A DNA stretch of 6,837 nucleotides. It comes from an uncultured Prevotellaceae bacterium (GTDB taxonomy: Bacteria > Bacteroidota > Bacteroidia > Bacteroidales > Bacteroidaceae). Shown piece by piece: positions 5,987 through 6,837 of this stretch; the stretch's first letter is position 1, and each line of letters begins with the position of its first letter. The notes beneath the pieces are model-generated. The model saw only the letters and a program-made list of their open reading frames with translations, had not been told where the DNA came from and searched no databases. The position numbers and the translations under genes were made by a program. The stretch spans positions 1 through 6,837 of the forward strand of contig CAMJNN010000067.1 in the NCBI GenBank assembly GCA_946407325.1. The letters run 5' to 3'.

Positions 5987-6837
5987 ATGGAAAAAGACAT
6001 AAAACTTACCGAGTATCAGTTTAACATGTTGCCATCCAACGAACGTAAGTTGGTGTTGGAAAACTTTGTGCTGTTAGATGACAACCTTGACTCAACAGAA
6101 GATCTTGAGTTGAGCAATCATTTCAACAAACAGATTTTCCCCCTTAAGTTGATGTTTCCACTGGTCATGATTTGTCGTCAAGGTGAGATTAATCTGCAAA
6201 TGAATTTGGAAGAGATCAAGATGGGAAAGAATGATGTGTTGATTATGGTTCCTGGTACTATTGGTGAAAGTGTTAACATGTCAAGAGATTGCCGCATGGC
6301 CATCATGGCCATACCCGAGGAAGCCTATCCGCTCCTGATGAAAATGGAACACTCGCTGAAGTTCCGCGAACACATGAGTCGCCCCTTGCATTTTCATTAT
6401 TCTGATGCTGAGATGTCACATATCATTATGTTATACAGGATGATGCGTTCAGTAGTTAAAATGAACCTGCCTTATAGTAAAGAGATTTTAATGAACTACA
6501 TGGAGGCTGTTGCTTACTTTACCATTACGAAACTGGAAACAGAGGCCAAGGAAGAGGTAAAGAAACAACGTGGCGACATGCTGTTCCATCAGTTCATGGA
6601 CGAGGTGAGGCGCAACTACACCACTGAAAGGCAACTCTCCTTCTATGCCGACAAACTTTGCATCACGTCCAAATATCTTTCCAGAATTGTTAAGCAACAC
6701 AGTGGGCGTCAGCCCAGCGAGTGGATACGTGACTATGTGATCTTGGAGTCAAAGGCATTGTTGCGACAGAACAATTTGTCTGTCCAACAAATCAGTGACA
6801 TGCTGAACTTCCCCAACCCTTCCTTCTTTGGCAAATA
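5987..6837 (+). CDS. AraC-family transcriptional regulator, 3' end outside window
   Basis: Open to the end of the window: 283 codons plus two bases, with no stop. Residues of about 40-110 look like a small cupin-like sensing domain (FPLVMICRQGEINLQMN, then KMGKNDVLIMVPGTIGES), and a helical linker follows. The AraC-type DNA-binding domain starts near residue 203. Its first helix-turn-helix covers about 215-236 (RQLSFYADKLCITSKYLSRIV). A connecting helix follows (PSEWIRDYVILESKALL). The second helix-turn-helix starts near 264 (LSVQQISDMLNFPNPSFFGK) and is cut just before the usual F-K-x-x-G-x-S-P ending, so only about 10-25 residues are missing. ATG 5987 is preceded by an A/G-rich stretch; the in-frame ATG at 5972 would add MSRNT and is equally possible. 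An in-frame stop at 5924-5926 rules out ATG starts further upstream. It is divergent from the dehydrogenase gene and probably regulates it and/or itself. The effector is unknown. Confidence 0.92.
   Translation, partial: MEKDIKLTEYQFNMLPSNERKLVLENFVLLDDNLDSTEDLELSNHFNKQIFPLKLMFPLVMICRQGEINLQMNLEEIKMGKNDVLIMVPGTIGESVNMSRDCRMAIMAIPEEAYPLLMKMEHSLKFREHMSRPLHFHYSDAEMSHIIMLYRMMRSVVKMNLPYSKEILMNYMEAVAYFTITKLETEAKEEVKKQRGDMLFHQFMDEVRRNYTTERQLSFYADKLCITSKYLSRIVKQHSGRQPSEWIRDYVILESKALLRQNNLSVQQISDMLNFPNPSFFGK

Noticed and set aside
6488..6700. 70-codon minus-strand frame within the AraC-type gene
   Set aside because: Shadow of the conserved AraC coding region, which is itself open to the window end.
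1..6837. RNA genes, CRISPR arrays, insertion sequences, attachment sites
   Set aside because: By reading both strands I saw no tRNA or rRNA-like segments, no regularly spaced repeats beyond the short TAAC half-sites, and no transposase or terminal inverted repeats.

Overview
The window looks like a chromosomal segment from a Bacteroidales bacterium, most likely from the Prevotellaceae or Bacteroidaceae. The evidence is: exported glycoside hydrolases of kinds abundant in gut and rumen Bacteroidota, A-rich start regions without Shine-Dalgarno sequences, and promoter elements of the Bacteroidota type (TTTG, 19 bp, TAnnTTTG-like). Genus or species cannot be fixed from the sequence alone.

Left part (1-4862, + strand): two carbohydrate-degrading genes in tandem, 12 bp apart, probably co-transcribed. 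The first is a family 2 glycoside hydrolase (beta-galactosidase/beta-glucuronidase type). Its beginning lies outside the window, and a one-base frameshift near 1251-1257 splits it into a catalytic part and a C-terminal beta-sandwich part. The second is an intact 955-residue secreted protein of the GH106 (alpha-L-rhamnosidase) type. Together they suggest a piece of a polysaccharide utilisation locus for a rhamnose-containing glycan, probably plant-derived. No SusC/SusD pair, sulfatase or polysaccharide lyase is visible here, so the full substrate cannot be named.

Middle (4862-4904): a compact hairpin between two converging genes acts as a shared terminator. Its longer U-tract is on the minus strand.

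Right part (4904-6837): a classical short-chain dehydrogenase/reductase on the minus strand, divergent from an AraC-family regulator on the + strand that runs off the window end. The roughly 250-265 bp between them holds a promoter element for each gene, repeated TAAC half-sites (two of them exactly 21 bp apart), a possible 17-codon leader ORF and a small hairpin. The regulator may control the dehydrogenase, itself, or both.

I found no RNA gene, insertion sequence, CRISPR array or phage feature. Nothing here amounts to a clearly novel system. The points most worth checking are the frameshift in the family 2 hydrolase and the divergent regulatory region with its leader ORF.
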